From DATGEP01 sp035310125 (GTDB taxonomy: Bacteria > Chloroflexota > Ktedonobacteria > Ktedonobacterales > JADMIN01), in contig DATGEP010000394.1 of NCBI GenBank assembly GCA_035310125.1, positions 1 through 25,032 on the forward strand: a DNA stretch of 25,032 nucleotides. Direction: 5' to 3'. The translations under genes were made by a program, and so were the position numbers. Within the stretch, counting starts at the first letter, position 1, and each line of letters starts with the position of its first letter. Positions 14,743 to 22,568 of the stretch are shown here, piece by piece. The notes beneath the pieces were generated by a model, which was given only the letters and a program-made list of their open reading frames with translations, was not told the DNA's origin and did not search any database.

Positions 14743-14961
14743 CAGGTCATCTCCAGGCGACGGCCATATGTAGCGCGGTGTATCGTCGCCACTGTACATA
14801 TTTTCACACGAGCTCCTTGCCCGCATGGCGCGGGATTGCCTATGGCGGGCAGCCTCGCCGCCAGGCGTTTCCTGGCGAGACTCCTCTGCCTGCGTGGCGC
14901 GCACTCTGTGCTGGGTCTTCAGGACTCGCAAGGTTCAGGCCGCGAAGAAGTGGCGAGTCAT

Positions 14962-15357
14962 TCAGGGGAGATAGCGGTGTAGGAGCGCCTCGACCTGGCG
15001 AATGGTGAATGGTTTGGAGAGGGTCTCGTCGGCGAGGGCTTGAGAGGCGATGATTTTGTCGCCGGCGGTCATGATGATGATGGGGGGCGTCTCAGCTCCG
15101 AGGGCGGCGCGCAGGACACGGATCAGCGCGCCCCCGCCCATCTGCGGCATCATGAGGTCGGTGAAGATCAGTACTGGGCGCGCGCCCGCGTCTATCTGCT
15201 CGATAGCCATCTGTCCGTTGGTCGCCACCAGGACATGATGCCCGGCCTCTTCGATGATGAGCGCGAGCGCCTCGGCGATTGGGGTCTCGTCTTCGACGAT
15301 CATGACGAGCGCGGGAGGGCTTAGCCCCGGCGCCGGGTGGTAGTGCGAGTCGCTCAT
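14962..15357 (-). CDS. Stand-alone response-regulator receiver
   Basis: A 131-residue single receiver domain after a short Pro/His-rich lead. The acidic pair is E22-D23 (MIVEDE), the phosphoacceptor is D67 in FTDLMMP, the switch Thr is T97 in IIIMTAGD and the conserved Lys is K115 in LSKPF. With no output domain it should act by protein contact, as CheY or Spo0F do, and could relay phosphate between the kinases at either side. Its ATG overlaps the stop of the KaiC-like gene by 4 nt (ATGA), so the two are translationally coupled and probably made in fixed proportion. Confidence 0.92.
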   Translation of the reverse strand: MSDSHYHPAPGLSPPALVMIVEDETPIAEALALIIEEAGHHVLVATNGQMAIEQIDAGARPVLIFTDLMMPQMGGGALIRVLRAALGAETPPIIIMTAGDKIIASQALADETLSKPFTIRQVEALLHRYLP

Positions 15358-17114
15358 GACTCCTCCGAACGGCGACCGAGGCGTGATCGTTTCTCCCCGG
15401 CGCGCGGTCGCACAGGCTGAAAGCTGCTGTTGTTGCTCGAATGGGGGAGGGTATCTCGCTGCGATGGGGGGCGCGACTGATTCTGCGCCCGCGAGATGCC
15501 TTCGAGCACTCCGGCCTGGCTATCGAACGGCCCGAGCACAATCAGTCCGCCCGGCTCGGCGATGCGAAACTCACGCAGGGTGGTGTCATGCGCGGAGAGC
15601 CGTACCTTTGGGATCGAGAGGACGCGGTGCAATTCGCCTTCAAAGGGAACTTGTTGCAGCACGATGACATTCTCGGCGAGGATCGAGAGTGGATCGGCTG
15701 AGAAGTCGAGCGTTGGGGCGATGAGCTTGTCGGTTTCTTTCACGAGCAGGGCCGTCACCTGGCGGACGCGAAGAGCGCGGAGGAATGCGGCGAGGTAGTC
15801 TTCGAGCCGCTTGGGGTCGGGGCCATGCAGGATCATGCGCTCAAAGTCGGCGATGCTATCAATGATCAGACGGACGGCGCCGGTCTGGTCGAGTTGCGCG
15901 AGCAGGAAGTCAGCGAGGATATCGGCGTTGATCTTAATCGGCGGCACTTCGAGCAAGTCTAGTCCGACATCTGACTGGAGGGCGCGCACAAACTCAGGGC
16001 CAATGGCGAAGGGGGCGGTCACACGCGCTAACTGGTCGCGGTCTTCACGGAAGCTGAGGAAGACGGTACGCTCGCCAGCTCGTACGCCCGCCATGGCGAA
16101 CTGGAGCGAGAGGAGGGTCTTGCCGGTTCCCAGGCTGCCTGCAAGGATGGTGCAACTCGTGCGCGGTATCCCGCCCTGGAGCATGGCATCCAGCTCGGGA
16201 AGGTCGAAGGAGGCGCGTGAGTCAAGGCGAGTTCTCCGGTGAGACGGCTCCTGGCCAGGCGCGCGATCTGTTTTGCCGCCCGGCGCGGGCGCGTTAGCAG
16301 GGGCGCTCAGGTTCGTTTCGGCGATGACACGCTCTTCTAGCTGGGAGAAGACGCGCGCGCCATCCACGCTGAGTGTGAGCGCGTGGAGACCCGGCACGGG
16401 CTGCGCGCCACGGGCCTTGATGACCTCGATGCCGCGCTGGTGCTGCACGCCGAAAAGCTTGTAATGGAGGCCGAGGATGATATCGGCGGTGGTTGTCTCC
16501 GGGAAGAATGCGGTGTCGTGGGGATCCATCTCGCTGGTGACGACGCTGGTGACGCCGAGGGCGCCGAGGGTTGTTCCGAGCGAGTAGAGGAAGTCGCGCC
16601 CATCTAGTGGGCCAGACCCCATGGCGCTGAGCGCGCGAAAGCCATCAAGCATGACGACGTCTGCCTTGATGCGACGCGCCTCTGTGATGATGAGATCGCC
16701 GACGGCTTTGACGCCTTGCTGGAGCGTTGCGTCCAGGCTGAAGAACTGCGCCACGTCGCCGACCAAGGCGGGATCAAAGAAGCTGTAGCTTGCCAGGTGC
16801 TCGAGCAGCTTGCTGGTGGACTCTGAGAGCGAGGTGAGGATGACCGCCCGTTTGCCAATGCGGGTGGCGTTCAGAGCAATCTGGCTGGCGAGTGTGGTCT
16901 TGCCGCTGCCAGGAACGCCGACGATGAGGGTGAGCGCGCCGCGGGCGAGTCCACCGCCGAGTATGACGTCGAGACCAGGCACGCCGGTTGGGATGAACGT
17001 GTCTGGCGCGGGTATGCGGGAATCGCTGATGTTCTGAGTAGGCGGCGCGGTTTCTCGGTCTGTTGGCTTGCGTCCCGGCGCTGGCTGCGAGCCGGGAATG
17101 TCTTTGTCGTCCAT
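15354..17114 (-). CDS. KaiC-like two-ring RecA-superfamily ATPase
   Basis: A 586-residue protein with two RecA/KaiC domains. Ring 1: TGVPGLDVILGGGL then Walker A GVPGSGKTT (66-74) and Walker B VVMLDG (153-158). Ring 2: FDLPELDAMLQGGIP then Walker A GSLGTGKTL (326-334) and Walker B LIIDS (416-420), followed by the KaiC-like KVRLSAHDTTLREFRI. A basic, Ser-rich tail of about 45 residues ends the chain. In KaiC paired glutamates activate water or phosphotransfer; here, aligned by eye, the first of each pair is replaced (Ser97 in ring 1, Arg356 in ring 2) and the second kept (Glu98, Glu357). The start ATG 17114 has GGGAGG about 12 nt upstream; a TTG at 17135 is less likely. No KaiB or KaiA is in the window. 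It is coupled to a receiver and flanked by kinases, so a signalling role is likely; clock function is unproven. Confidence 0.88.
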   Translation of the reverse strand: MDDKDIPGSQPAPGRKPTDRETAPPTQNISDSRIPAPDTFIPTGVPGLDVILGGGLARGALTLIVGVPGSGKTTLASQIALNATRIGKRAVILTSLSESTSKLLEHLASYSFFDPALVGDVAQFFSLDATLQQGVKAVGDLIITEARRIKADVVMLDGFRALSAMGSGPLDGRDFLYSLGTTLGALGVTSVVTSEMDPHDTAFFPETTTADIILGLHYKLFGVQHQRGIEVIKARGAQPVPGLHALTLSVDGARVFSQLEERVIAETNLSAPANAPAPGGKTDRAPGQEPSHRRTRLDSRASFDLPELDAMLQGGIPRTSCTILAGSLGTGKTLLSLQFAMAGVRAGERTVFLSFREDRDQLARVTAPFAIGPEFVRALQSDVGLDLLEVPPIKINADILADFLLAQLDQTGAVRLIIDSIADFERMILHGPDPKRLEDYLAAFLRALRVRQVTALLVKETDKLIAPTLDFSADPLSILAENVIVLQQVPFEGELHRVLSIPKVRLSAHDTTLREFRIAEPGGLIVLGPFDSQAGVLEGISRAQNQSRPPSQRDTLPHSSNNSSFQPVRPRAGEKRSRLGRRSEES

Positions 17115-17214
17115 CTCCTGAACGTCCCTCCCCAACGCGACTGAGGCGCCTTGAACTTACTGATCCACCTGAAGACGCCTGGATTGGCTAGATTGGCTGT
17201 CGCGTCCCTGGAGG

Positions 17215-17242
17215 CCAGGCAGGGACCAGGCAGGGACCAGGC
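17215..17242. repeat. 11-bp tandem repeat (ccaggcaggga x2.5)
   Basis: Two exact copies and a partial one, in the gap between the double-GAF kinase and the KaiC-like gene. Confidence 0.8.
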
Positions 17243-17329
17243 GCGGTTCGCTCCGTCGAAGGGGGTGAGATTAGCAAGTTCCTTACCAACTCATCCCCGT
17301 CTGGCGGGCCGTGCAGTAGGGGTGGACCC

Positions 17330-17373
17330 CTCCCCCGGCCCCCCTCTCCTCGTAGGAGAGGGGGCCGGGGGAG
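17330..17373. terminator. Very GC-rich long hairpin, REP-like; possible terminator of the upstream kinase
   Basis: A 19-bp stem with one bulged C (left arm 17330-17349, loop TCGTA, right arm 17355-17373) made of runs of C and G with CTCTCC/GGAGAG next to the loop. It lies 46 nt past the stop of the double-GAF kinase. No T-run follows on the minus strand. Its low-complexity palindromic form resembles dispersed REP-type elements found in many GC-rich genomes. Confidence 0.65.
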
Positions 17374-17418
17374 CAAAGAGAAGAGCCGTATGGGTTGGTT
17401 ACTACCTCGTCTTGCGCG

Positions 17419-19497
17419 CTATTCGTCAGGCGGTAGGTCAGAGAGTAGCTCGGCCGGTGTGTCGGGCGAGGCGAGGGGGAGCGTGAACCAGAAGGTAGAT
17501 CCTTTGCCGGGGGCGCTCTCGACCCCGATCTGACCGCCATGGCGCTCGACGATGGTCTTGCTGATGAAGAGACCGAGGCCCAGCCCGATGCCAGCGCCTT
17601 CCTGCTGGTCAACGCCAGGGACGCGGTAGAACCGGCGCCAAATGCGCTCTTGCTCTTGTGGCGGCAGCCCGACGCCGTGATCCTGGACCTCGCAGCGGGC
17701 AAGCGCGCCCTCCAGCCGCAGACAGACGGCGACGTGGGCGCCGGGTGGGGAATACTTGAGCGCATTGGTGAGCAGGTTATCGGTGACCTGGATGAGGCGG
17801 TCGGCGTCAGCGCGGATTATAAGGGGACGGGCGGGCGCTGAGAGGCTGATGGTGCGCTCGGGGTGGGCAATCTGCTGTTCTTCGACACTGTCACGCGCCA
17901 GGTCCGCGAGGTCGCACGGGGCGAAGTGAAAGGCGAGCTTGTCAGCCGCGATGCGGGAGGTATCGAGGAGGTCGTTGATCAGGCGTTCCTGGCGGATGAA
18001 CTGGCGATCGGTCCGCTGGAGCAGGGAGTGTGCGCGCTGGAGTGTCTTGAGCGTGTTTGCCTCCAAGCGAGCGTCTGCGCGCGCGTACGTCTGGAGGAGG
18101 CGTTCGAGCGATCTGGTGACGATCTGGACATTGGCCTTGGCGCTGGTGATGGGGGTACGGAGTTCGTGGCCAGCGATGGAGAGGAACTCGTCCATTTGCC
18201 GTTTGGCGCGCTCGGACGAGAGGGCGTTGGCGCGGGCCTCCTCGCGTTCGTGCGCCAGGCGCTGGCGTTCCATGACGAGTCCGACCAGTTGGGCAGTGGC
18301 CTGGGCAAGGGCGCGGTTGTCGGTGGTGTAGTCACTGGCGGAGTCGCCGAAGTTGACGCCAAGATAGCCAGTGAGTGAGCCGTCGGCACGGAGCGGCGCG
18401 AGCAGGAAGTGACCCTGGGAGAGGGCGCGCGCCGGGTCGTCGGGGGGCAGGTCGTTGACATCCAGCAGGACAGCTTCGCCAGCCTGGAGTTGCGCGACGA
18501 CATCGGGCGGGAAGCGGTCGCCGAGGCGAAGGTTGGTGAGGCCGGCGCGGAAGTCGCGCACCTGAGGAGGCGGACTGCCGCTGACGGTGATGATGCGGAG
18601 GCGCTCGGAGGCTGAATCTAGCGCGATGACCGCGATGCGATTGCAGTCGAGCACCTGAGCGCAGAGAGCAATGAGCTGGCGAATGGGTTCGTCGGCGGAG
18701 TCGTCCACTGAGGGACGGGAGGGAGGGGAGGCAGGGAAGCTGACGATGGCCTCAGCCAATTCGAGCAGGGCGTTGAGCGCGCGGCGGGTGCGGTCTGATT
18801 GGTGTTCGGCGGCGAGCCGGGAGTCGCGCTCGGCCTGATAGAGCAGGGCGCGATCAATGGCCAGGGCGACATGATCGGCGATGCGTTGGAGCAGCGCCAG
18901 TTCCTGGGGGGTGAAGGTGTGCGGCTGGCTGGTATCTATGTGGAGGACGCCGAGGAGACGGTCGCCTAAAAGGAGCGGGACACCGGCGGCCGAGCGGATC
19001 CGGGAGCCCAGCAAAGGGTTGACGGCATCGAACGCGGCGAGGTCGGGGACGACCAGCATCTGACGGGAAGCTGCGATGCGGCCCGCAAAGCCCTTCCCGA
19101 GCGGGACGGTGACCTGGCCCACGACCTCGGCCTCCGGGCCGTTGGCCGCGCGAACAACCAGTGTCTTGCCGCCGGCGGCGAGGAGGAGAATGGCCACATT
19201 GTCTACGCCCATGACGTCTTTGATGGGGCCGAGCAGGGCAGGGAGAAGGGTATTGAGGTCGAGGTGGGCGATGGCGGCTTCGACGAGCGCCTGGCTGAGA
19301 TGCAATTCGCGCGAGAGGAGGGGGTCGGAGTCAGGGGGATGGGGGGCATCGGCTCCAGCGTCTTCGCTGGTGGGCGCGCCGGAGACGCTGAGGGCGCTGG
19401 GATCGGGCTGGGAGGCCTGCGCACGCGCCCGGCGGGAGGAACGGGAGGACGCGGGGCGACCAGGCGGGCGCAGAGGGTTATTCGGAGTTTGAGACAT
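17419..19497 (-). CDS. Double-GAF sensor histidine kinase
   Basis: A 692-residue cytoplasmic kinase. After a disordered, Ser/Arg/Pro-rich lead (1-60) comes GAF1 (about 70-215, with GKGFAGRIAASRQMLVVPDL and SAAGVPLLLGDRLLGVLHID), GAF2 (about 240-412), a helix, the phosphoacceptor segment FLSIAGHELRTPI with His444, and the ATPase domain: N box NLLTNALKYS (574-583), G1 DHGVGLP (606-612), G2 GIGLGLGLF (636-644) and GKGSTFWFTLPL (664-675). There are no transmembrane segments. GAGGG lies 9 nt before the ATG. It is followed by the KaiC-like gene after about 300 nt containing a long hairpin. Its partner may be the receiver-only protein or the receiver-SnoaL protein on either side. The GAF ligands are unknown. 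Confidence 0.93.
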   Translation of the reverse strand: MSQTPNNPLRPPGRPASSRSSRRARAQASQPDPSALSVSGAPTSEDAGADAPHPPDSDPLLSRELHLSQALVEAAIAHLDLNTLLPALLGPIKDVMGVDNVAILLLAAGGKTLVVRAANGPEAEVVGQVTVPLGKGFAGRIAASRQMLVVPDLAAFDAVNPLLGSRIRSAAGVPLLLGDRLLGVLHIDTSQPHTFTPQELALLQRIADHVALAIDRALLYQAERDSRLAAEHQSDRTRRALNALLELAEAIVSFPASPPSRPSVDDSADEPIRQLIALCAQVLDCNRIAVIALDSASERLRIITVSGSPPPQVRDFRAGLTNLRLGDRFPPDVVAQLQAGEAVLLDVNDLPPDDPARALSQGHFLLAPLRADGSLTGYLGVNFGDSASDYTTDNRALAQATAQLVGLVMERQRLAHEREEARANALSSERAKRQMDEFLSIAGHELRTPITSAKANVQIVTRSLERLLQTYARADARLEANTLKTLQRAHSLLQRTDRQFIRQERLINDLLDTSRIAADKLAFHFAPCDLADLARDSVEEQQIAHPERTISLSAPARPLIIRADADRLIQVTDNLLTNALKYSPPGAHVAVCLRLEGALARCEVQDHGVGLPPQEQERIWRRFYRVPGVDQQEGAGIGLGLGLFISKTIVERHGGQIGVESAPGKGSTFWFTLPLASPDTPAELLSDLPPDE

Positions 19498-19568
19498 TGC
19501 GAGTGGCCCTCAAATCTGGACATGGGAGGTTCTCGTCTCCCCGTTATGACTGTGTGACGGCACGCTAC

Positions 19569-19597
19569 AGTGGATACCACGTAGGGGCATGTGTCAA
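19569..19597 (-). promoter_or_regulatory. Possible promoter of the double-GAF kinase
   Basis: On the minus strand a perfect TTGACA (19597-19592) is followed after 17 nt by a poor -10 box TCCACT (19574-19569). Just upstream, GATGATGGGCG occurs twice (19600-19610 and 19614-19624), a 14-bp period direct repeat that could be an activator site. Confidence 0.35.
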
Positions 19598-19736
19598 GCG
19601 ATGATGGGCGTGTGATGATGGGCGCGAAAGAGTTACGCGCTGTGTAGCAAACGGTGCGCCGAAGAGAGACCATGCAGGCCCTGAGAGAGCGGGAACGGGA
19701 AGAGCAGGCGTGTCTAGCGCCCATGGAGCGATGCCG

Positions 19737-20531
19737 TCAGCGTGATGTGTTCTCCTCCGTCGGGTATGACGAGGATTCGAGGAGGCTGCGCAGTTGATCA
19801 CTCGCGAGCCGGACACCGATCTGTTGAATGTGAAGCCCGGAGAACTGGAAGATGGTGGCTCCGGCCTGCTGGTGTTCGCGCTGGTCGGCGCCGAGCCAGC
19901 GCGACTGGTAGCGCGCCGCCATTCCAGCGGGAGTGGCGTAGATGTTGACGGGATCGAACCTGGCTCCGGGGAAGTGAGCGAATACGGCTTCGGAGTGGGC
20001 GCGGAAAGCGGGCTTGCCTACGACGGTGGCGGAGAGCGGGCTGGCGCCAGGCAGGGCGTAGACAACGTCGTCCGCGCAGAGGCTCACGAGCGCATCCCAG
20101 TCGCGGTGGGAGAGGGCAGCGAAGTATTGGCGCACCACCTGGGCGCGTTGTTCATGTTCCGGACTCAGGACGCGGTCGGTATGGAGCGCGGCGGCGATGG
20201 CGGTGAGCAGCGCGTCGAGATCGAAGGGCTTGGACATGACGAAGGCGAAGCGGGCAGCATCTGGAGCCGCTGTTATCGCCTGCCAGGCGGAGAGAATCGC
20301 GATAGGTGTCGGCGCGGCGCGCTCCAGGAGTGTCAGGGCCGAGGCAAAGAGGGTGTCGCGGTCGTGGGTCAGGAGGTCGGTCAGGATGAGATCGAAGGCG
20401 CCATGGTCAATCAGGTCGTACGCTTCCTGGAGCGTTGTGGCCTCACGCGTCTGGTACCCTTCATCGTCGAGGAGGAGGACGAGCGCCTCGCGGATTCCTG
20501 GATCATCTTCAATCAGCAAGATCTCTGACAT
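19737..20531 (-). CDS. Response-regulator receiver fused to a SnoaL/NTF2-like domain
   Basis: A 264-residue protein with an unusual architecture. Residues 1-118 are a receiver: acidic residues E8-D10, phosphoacceptor D52 in ILTDLL, Ser81 in ILSAW, and K101 in MSKPF. Residues 128-245 look like a SnoaL/NTF2-like cone: RAQVVRQYFAALSHRDWDAL, CADDVVYALPGASPLSATVVGKPAF, then GMAARYQSRWLGADQ and ATIFQFSGLHIQQIGV. The NTF2-like fold binds small ligands, catalyses reactions or dimerises; it is not a DNA-binding output. A likely reading is a receiver that gates, or is gated by, ligand binding. It is the first gene of the leftward signalling block, with a predicted promoter and an 11-bp direct repeat upstream at 20645-20688. 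No clear ribosome site precedes the ATG. Confidence 0.88.
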   Translation of the reverse strand: MSEILLIEDDPGIREALVLLLDDEGYQTREATTLQEAYDLIDHGAFDLILTDLLTHDRDTLFASALTLLERAAPTPIAILSAWQAITAAPDAARFAFVMSKPFDLDALLTAIAAALHTDRVLSPEHEQRAQVVRQYFAALSHRDWDALVSLCADDVVYALPGASPLSATVVGKPAFRAHSEAVFAHFPGARFDPVNIYATPAGMAARYQSRWLGADQREHQQAGATIFQFSGLHIQQIGVRLASDQLRSLLESSSYPTEENTSR

Positions 20532-20644
20532 CGTGAAACGGTGGCCAATCTAGTGTGTATTTGCGCGCACGAGACTTCGAAATCTGTGCGCGGGTGGCTG
20601 AAAATGGCTGTAGCTCCTCTATGCCTAAGACTGCGTTGAGCAGC

Positions 20645-20688
20645 AGTATACCACGCAATGCGCTCTTGTCGTTCACGTGTCGTTCACG
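20645..20688 (-). promoter_or_regulatory. Predicted promoter with an 11-bp direct repeat upstream of the receiver-SnoaL gene
   Basis: On the minus strand ACGACA (20672-20667) is followed after 16 nt by TATACT (20650-20645, 5 of 6 matches). The -35 box lies at one end of two exact adjacent copies of TGTCGTTCACG (plus strand, 20667-20677 and 20678-20688). An 11-bp period with TGTC cores is the form of OmpR/PhoB-type regulator boxes. Start of transcription near 20638 would give a leader of about 107 nt. Confidence 0.5.
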
Positions 20689-20709
20689 CTGACCGCCAGA
20701 CTGGGTTGG

Positions 20710-20874
20710 TCAGGTGATGGGAAGGCGGGCGGCGGCTACGGTGTCGAGCGGGCGGACGGTGTTGAAAGGTTTAGCGACGAACACGACGCCTAACCGGGTC
20801 AGGAGGGTGGCGACTGGCGCGGAGGCGATGCAAGGCGGGTCTGTCATCTGGTGCTCCTTCATCGAGGTAGCCAT
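20710..20874 (-). pseudogene. C-terminal remnant of a response-regulator receiver
   Basis: A 54-codon frame reads like the second half of a receiver: VVMATSMKEH for strand 4, then LLTRLGVVFVAKPFNTVRPL with the conserved KPF after strand 5, and a final helix. In-frame stops (TAG, TAA) lie just upstream, so the half with the phosphoacceptor is missing. An ATG at 20847 has GAAGGAG 6 nt before it and could still yield a 45-residue peptide. It lies upstream of the receiver-SnoaL gene on the same strand, and its VVFVAKPFN resembles FAFVMSKPFD of that gene, so a partial duplication is possible. Too short for firm assignment, but the KPF context is characteristic. Confidence 0.5.
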
Positions 20875-21217
20875 CACCACGTTGGTCTAACTCGCTTAAG
20901 CGCTCAAACTGGTGGCCGTCTGAACGCGCGCGCGAGCAAGTGGTAGCGACGGAAGCGTTGGCACGCTTATTACCAACTCCAGGCAGGCAGGCAGGCAGGC
21001 AGACAGAACACAGGAGTATTAGTGCGCTACGGTCATGGCTACGGTCATGGCTACGGTCATGGTTAAGCTCATCAGGCGATTGGGAAAGTGGTAGGGGAGG
21101 TTACGGCTCATGGCTCACGGCTCACCACTCATCTTGCATACAGGAGTGTGGGAGCGAGAGTGGGAGTGATTGCCGGAGGTTCCGGGGATCGGCAGGAAGA
21201 GGAAGGGATGGGATCGC
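20875..21217. repeat. Repeat-rich gap with three different tandem repeats
   Basis: No gene is seen. The gap holds aggc x5 (20981-21000), a 12-bp repeat tacggtcatggc x3 (21028-21062, last copy 11 bases) and a 7-bp repeat ggctcay x3 (21105-21125). All lie upstream of the small membrane protein at 21218. No convincing promoter pair was found. Confidence 0.8.
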
Positions 21218-21574
21218 ATGAAACTGATCATCGCACTCCTAAGTATGGTAGCCATTGCCCTGTTGGGCGTTGCGTTCGTTCAGTATGGGCCAGCCTTCGC
21301 CGCGCAAGCGCAGGTATGCCAGCCGCTCATCAATAGCAACAGTCCCCAAGCGACCGGGTGCTTAACATCTGGAAGCCAGGCGGCGACCACCGGCCTCGTG
21401 CTCTACTTCGCTGGCGTTGTGACGGCTCTGCTCGCATGGCTGCTGGGCCTCGTGAAGACGGCGAATATCAGGCGCTGGTTCTGGTTCATCGTGGTCTTCC
21501 TGCTGAGTCCACTGGGATCGCTGCTCTATGGCATCCTGGGCCCGTCGTCTCGACCGGGTGAGGTCTCCGCGTAG
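21218..21574 (+). CDS. Small membrane protein, unknown function
   Basis: A 118-residue protein I do not recognise. Residues 3-23 are hydrophobic after MK and end near AFAAQA, so they are either a cleaved signal peptide or a first membrane helix. Two cysteines (C34, C48) in the short external loop could form a disulphide. Two further hydrophobic segments (56-78 and 85-107) with RR between them suggest a hairpin in the membrane. I chose ATG 21218 because the hydrophobic start follows it at once; an in-frame ATG at 21170 would add a polar 16-residue lead. The ribosome site is weak. It faces the gene at 21817 tail to tail with a hairpin between them. Confidence 0.6.
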   Translation: MKLIIALLSMVAIALLGVAFVQYGPAFAAQAQVCQPLINSNSPQATGCLTSGSQAATTGLVLYFAGVVTALLAWLLGLVKTANIRRWFWFIVVFLLSPLGSLLYGILGPSSRPGEVSA

Positions 21575-21672
21575 CACAAGTAGTACACTATGAAAGAAGC
21601 CACCGCGAGTTGCGAACAGACCCATCACAGAGCGCTTGCGGCAGGCTGCGAAATTTGCCTGAACCATGGATA

Positions 21673-21706
21673 AGCGGCTTCTCGGTATGCCGCGTGAGAA
21701 GCCGCT
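21673..21706. terminator. Hairpin between convergent small membrane-protein genes
   Basis: AGCGGCTTCTC and GAGAAGCCGCT form a perfect 11-bp stem around a 12-nt loop. It lies about 100 nt from each of the two convergent stop codons. T-runs are short on both strands (TTATCC on minus), so it is a probable but weak bidirectional terminator. Confidence 0.55.
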
Positions 21707-21816
21707 CTCAGATGAGCATATGGAGCGCGTGAGGTATAGACACACAGGCACACACATAGGCAGTTGGCGCCGCAGCGAGCGTGGGGCGTACGGTGTAGGA
21801 AGCTTGCTCCTAGCGC

Positions 21817-22137
21817 CTAGCGCTTAGCGCCTGCAAGCTCGTGCTCAACGTCTGCAACCTCGTGTTCGATTCCCTTGACAGCGCCGCGTTCCACTGTCAG
21901 CGCCGCACGGAGCGCTTCACGGAGCAGCATCGTCAATCCAGCGGCGTAGGCGGCGAGGACGCCCATTGCGGCGGCGGTGACCTCGATGAGTGTCCGGGGT
22001 GGCCAGACATATCCATCATTCAGATACGCCACGAGCAGCACTGCGCCCGCAGTGAGCGCGCCGACCAACAAGCCAGTGAAGGTGATCTTAAAGAAGGCGC
22101 GGAACAGGCTTTTGAGGAGGTGCACAATCAACATCAT
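21817..22137 (-). CDS. Small two-helix membrane protein, unknown function
   Basis: A 106-residue protein with two hydrophobic segments (about 17-39 and 50-74) and a charged C-terminal helix EHEVADVEHELAGAKR (91-106) that may form a short coiled coil. I do not recognise a family. The start ATG 22137 is preceded by AAAGGA with a 9-nt spacer; an in-frame GTG at 22173 has no ribosome site and would add a polar lead. No operon partner is nearby. It could be a phage-holin-superfamily-like or DUF-type membrane protein, but nothing in the sequence decides this. Confidence 0.5.
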   Translation of the reverse strand: MMLIVHLLKSLFRAFFKITFTGLLVGALTAGAVLLVAYLNDGYVWPPRTLIEVTAAAMGVLAAYAAGLTMLLREALRAALTVERGAVKGIEHEVADVEHELAGAKR

Positions 22138-22568
22138 CGCGCGCTGTCCTTTCTCTGTCCGTTCTGTGGCCACTTCATGCGTCGACGCATAGATCAGATG
22201 GATCAGACGCTAAGGTTCGGGCATGAAGCGGCATGCATGACATCCGACGCCACATGGCGAGTCCTGAGGCGCTCACATAGCCACCCGGGTTGTTTCATTC
22301 GCATGTCAGTCTGGTTCACGCTGGTTTCCAACAGTCAGCTCAGTGACCCGGCTTACTGCTCGACTACTGCTCGACGCGTTACACGGGGACACTACACTCT
22401 GACACTACAGTATGACTCGGCCCGCATCTGCTGCACATCCAGGTGTTTGGCGCTTCCTGCGCGTCAGCCCTTGGTCGCGCCATCATCGCGATCACGGTCT
22501 CGTTTCATGGCTCGAGGTCTGGATGTCTCCACATGCGCCCTGCCGGCCAGTGACCGTCCCTCTGACCC
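22138..22568. other. Intergenic region with a 14-bp palindrome and short repeats
   Basis: No gene is supported. ATGCGTCGACGCAT (22177-22190) is a perfect 14-bp palindrome 40 nt upstream of the small membrane-protein start. Two near-identical 9-mers follow (gatcagatg, gatcagacg; 22192-22209). Further on are an exact 11-bp tandem pair, tactgctcgac (22354-22375), and a looser 13-bp pair starting gacactac (22388-22413). Confidence 0.6.

Noticed and set aside
17114..17135. TTG start for the KaiC-like protein
   Set aside because: It has no ribosome site, whereas ATG 17114 follows a GGGAGG at an acceptable distance.
19950..19970. Possible tRNA T-loop (GATCGAACC)
   Set aside because: It lies within the receiver-SnoaL coding sequence and no cloverleaf can be built around it. 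No tRNA or rRNA was found elsewhere.
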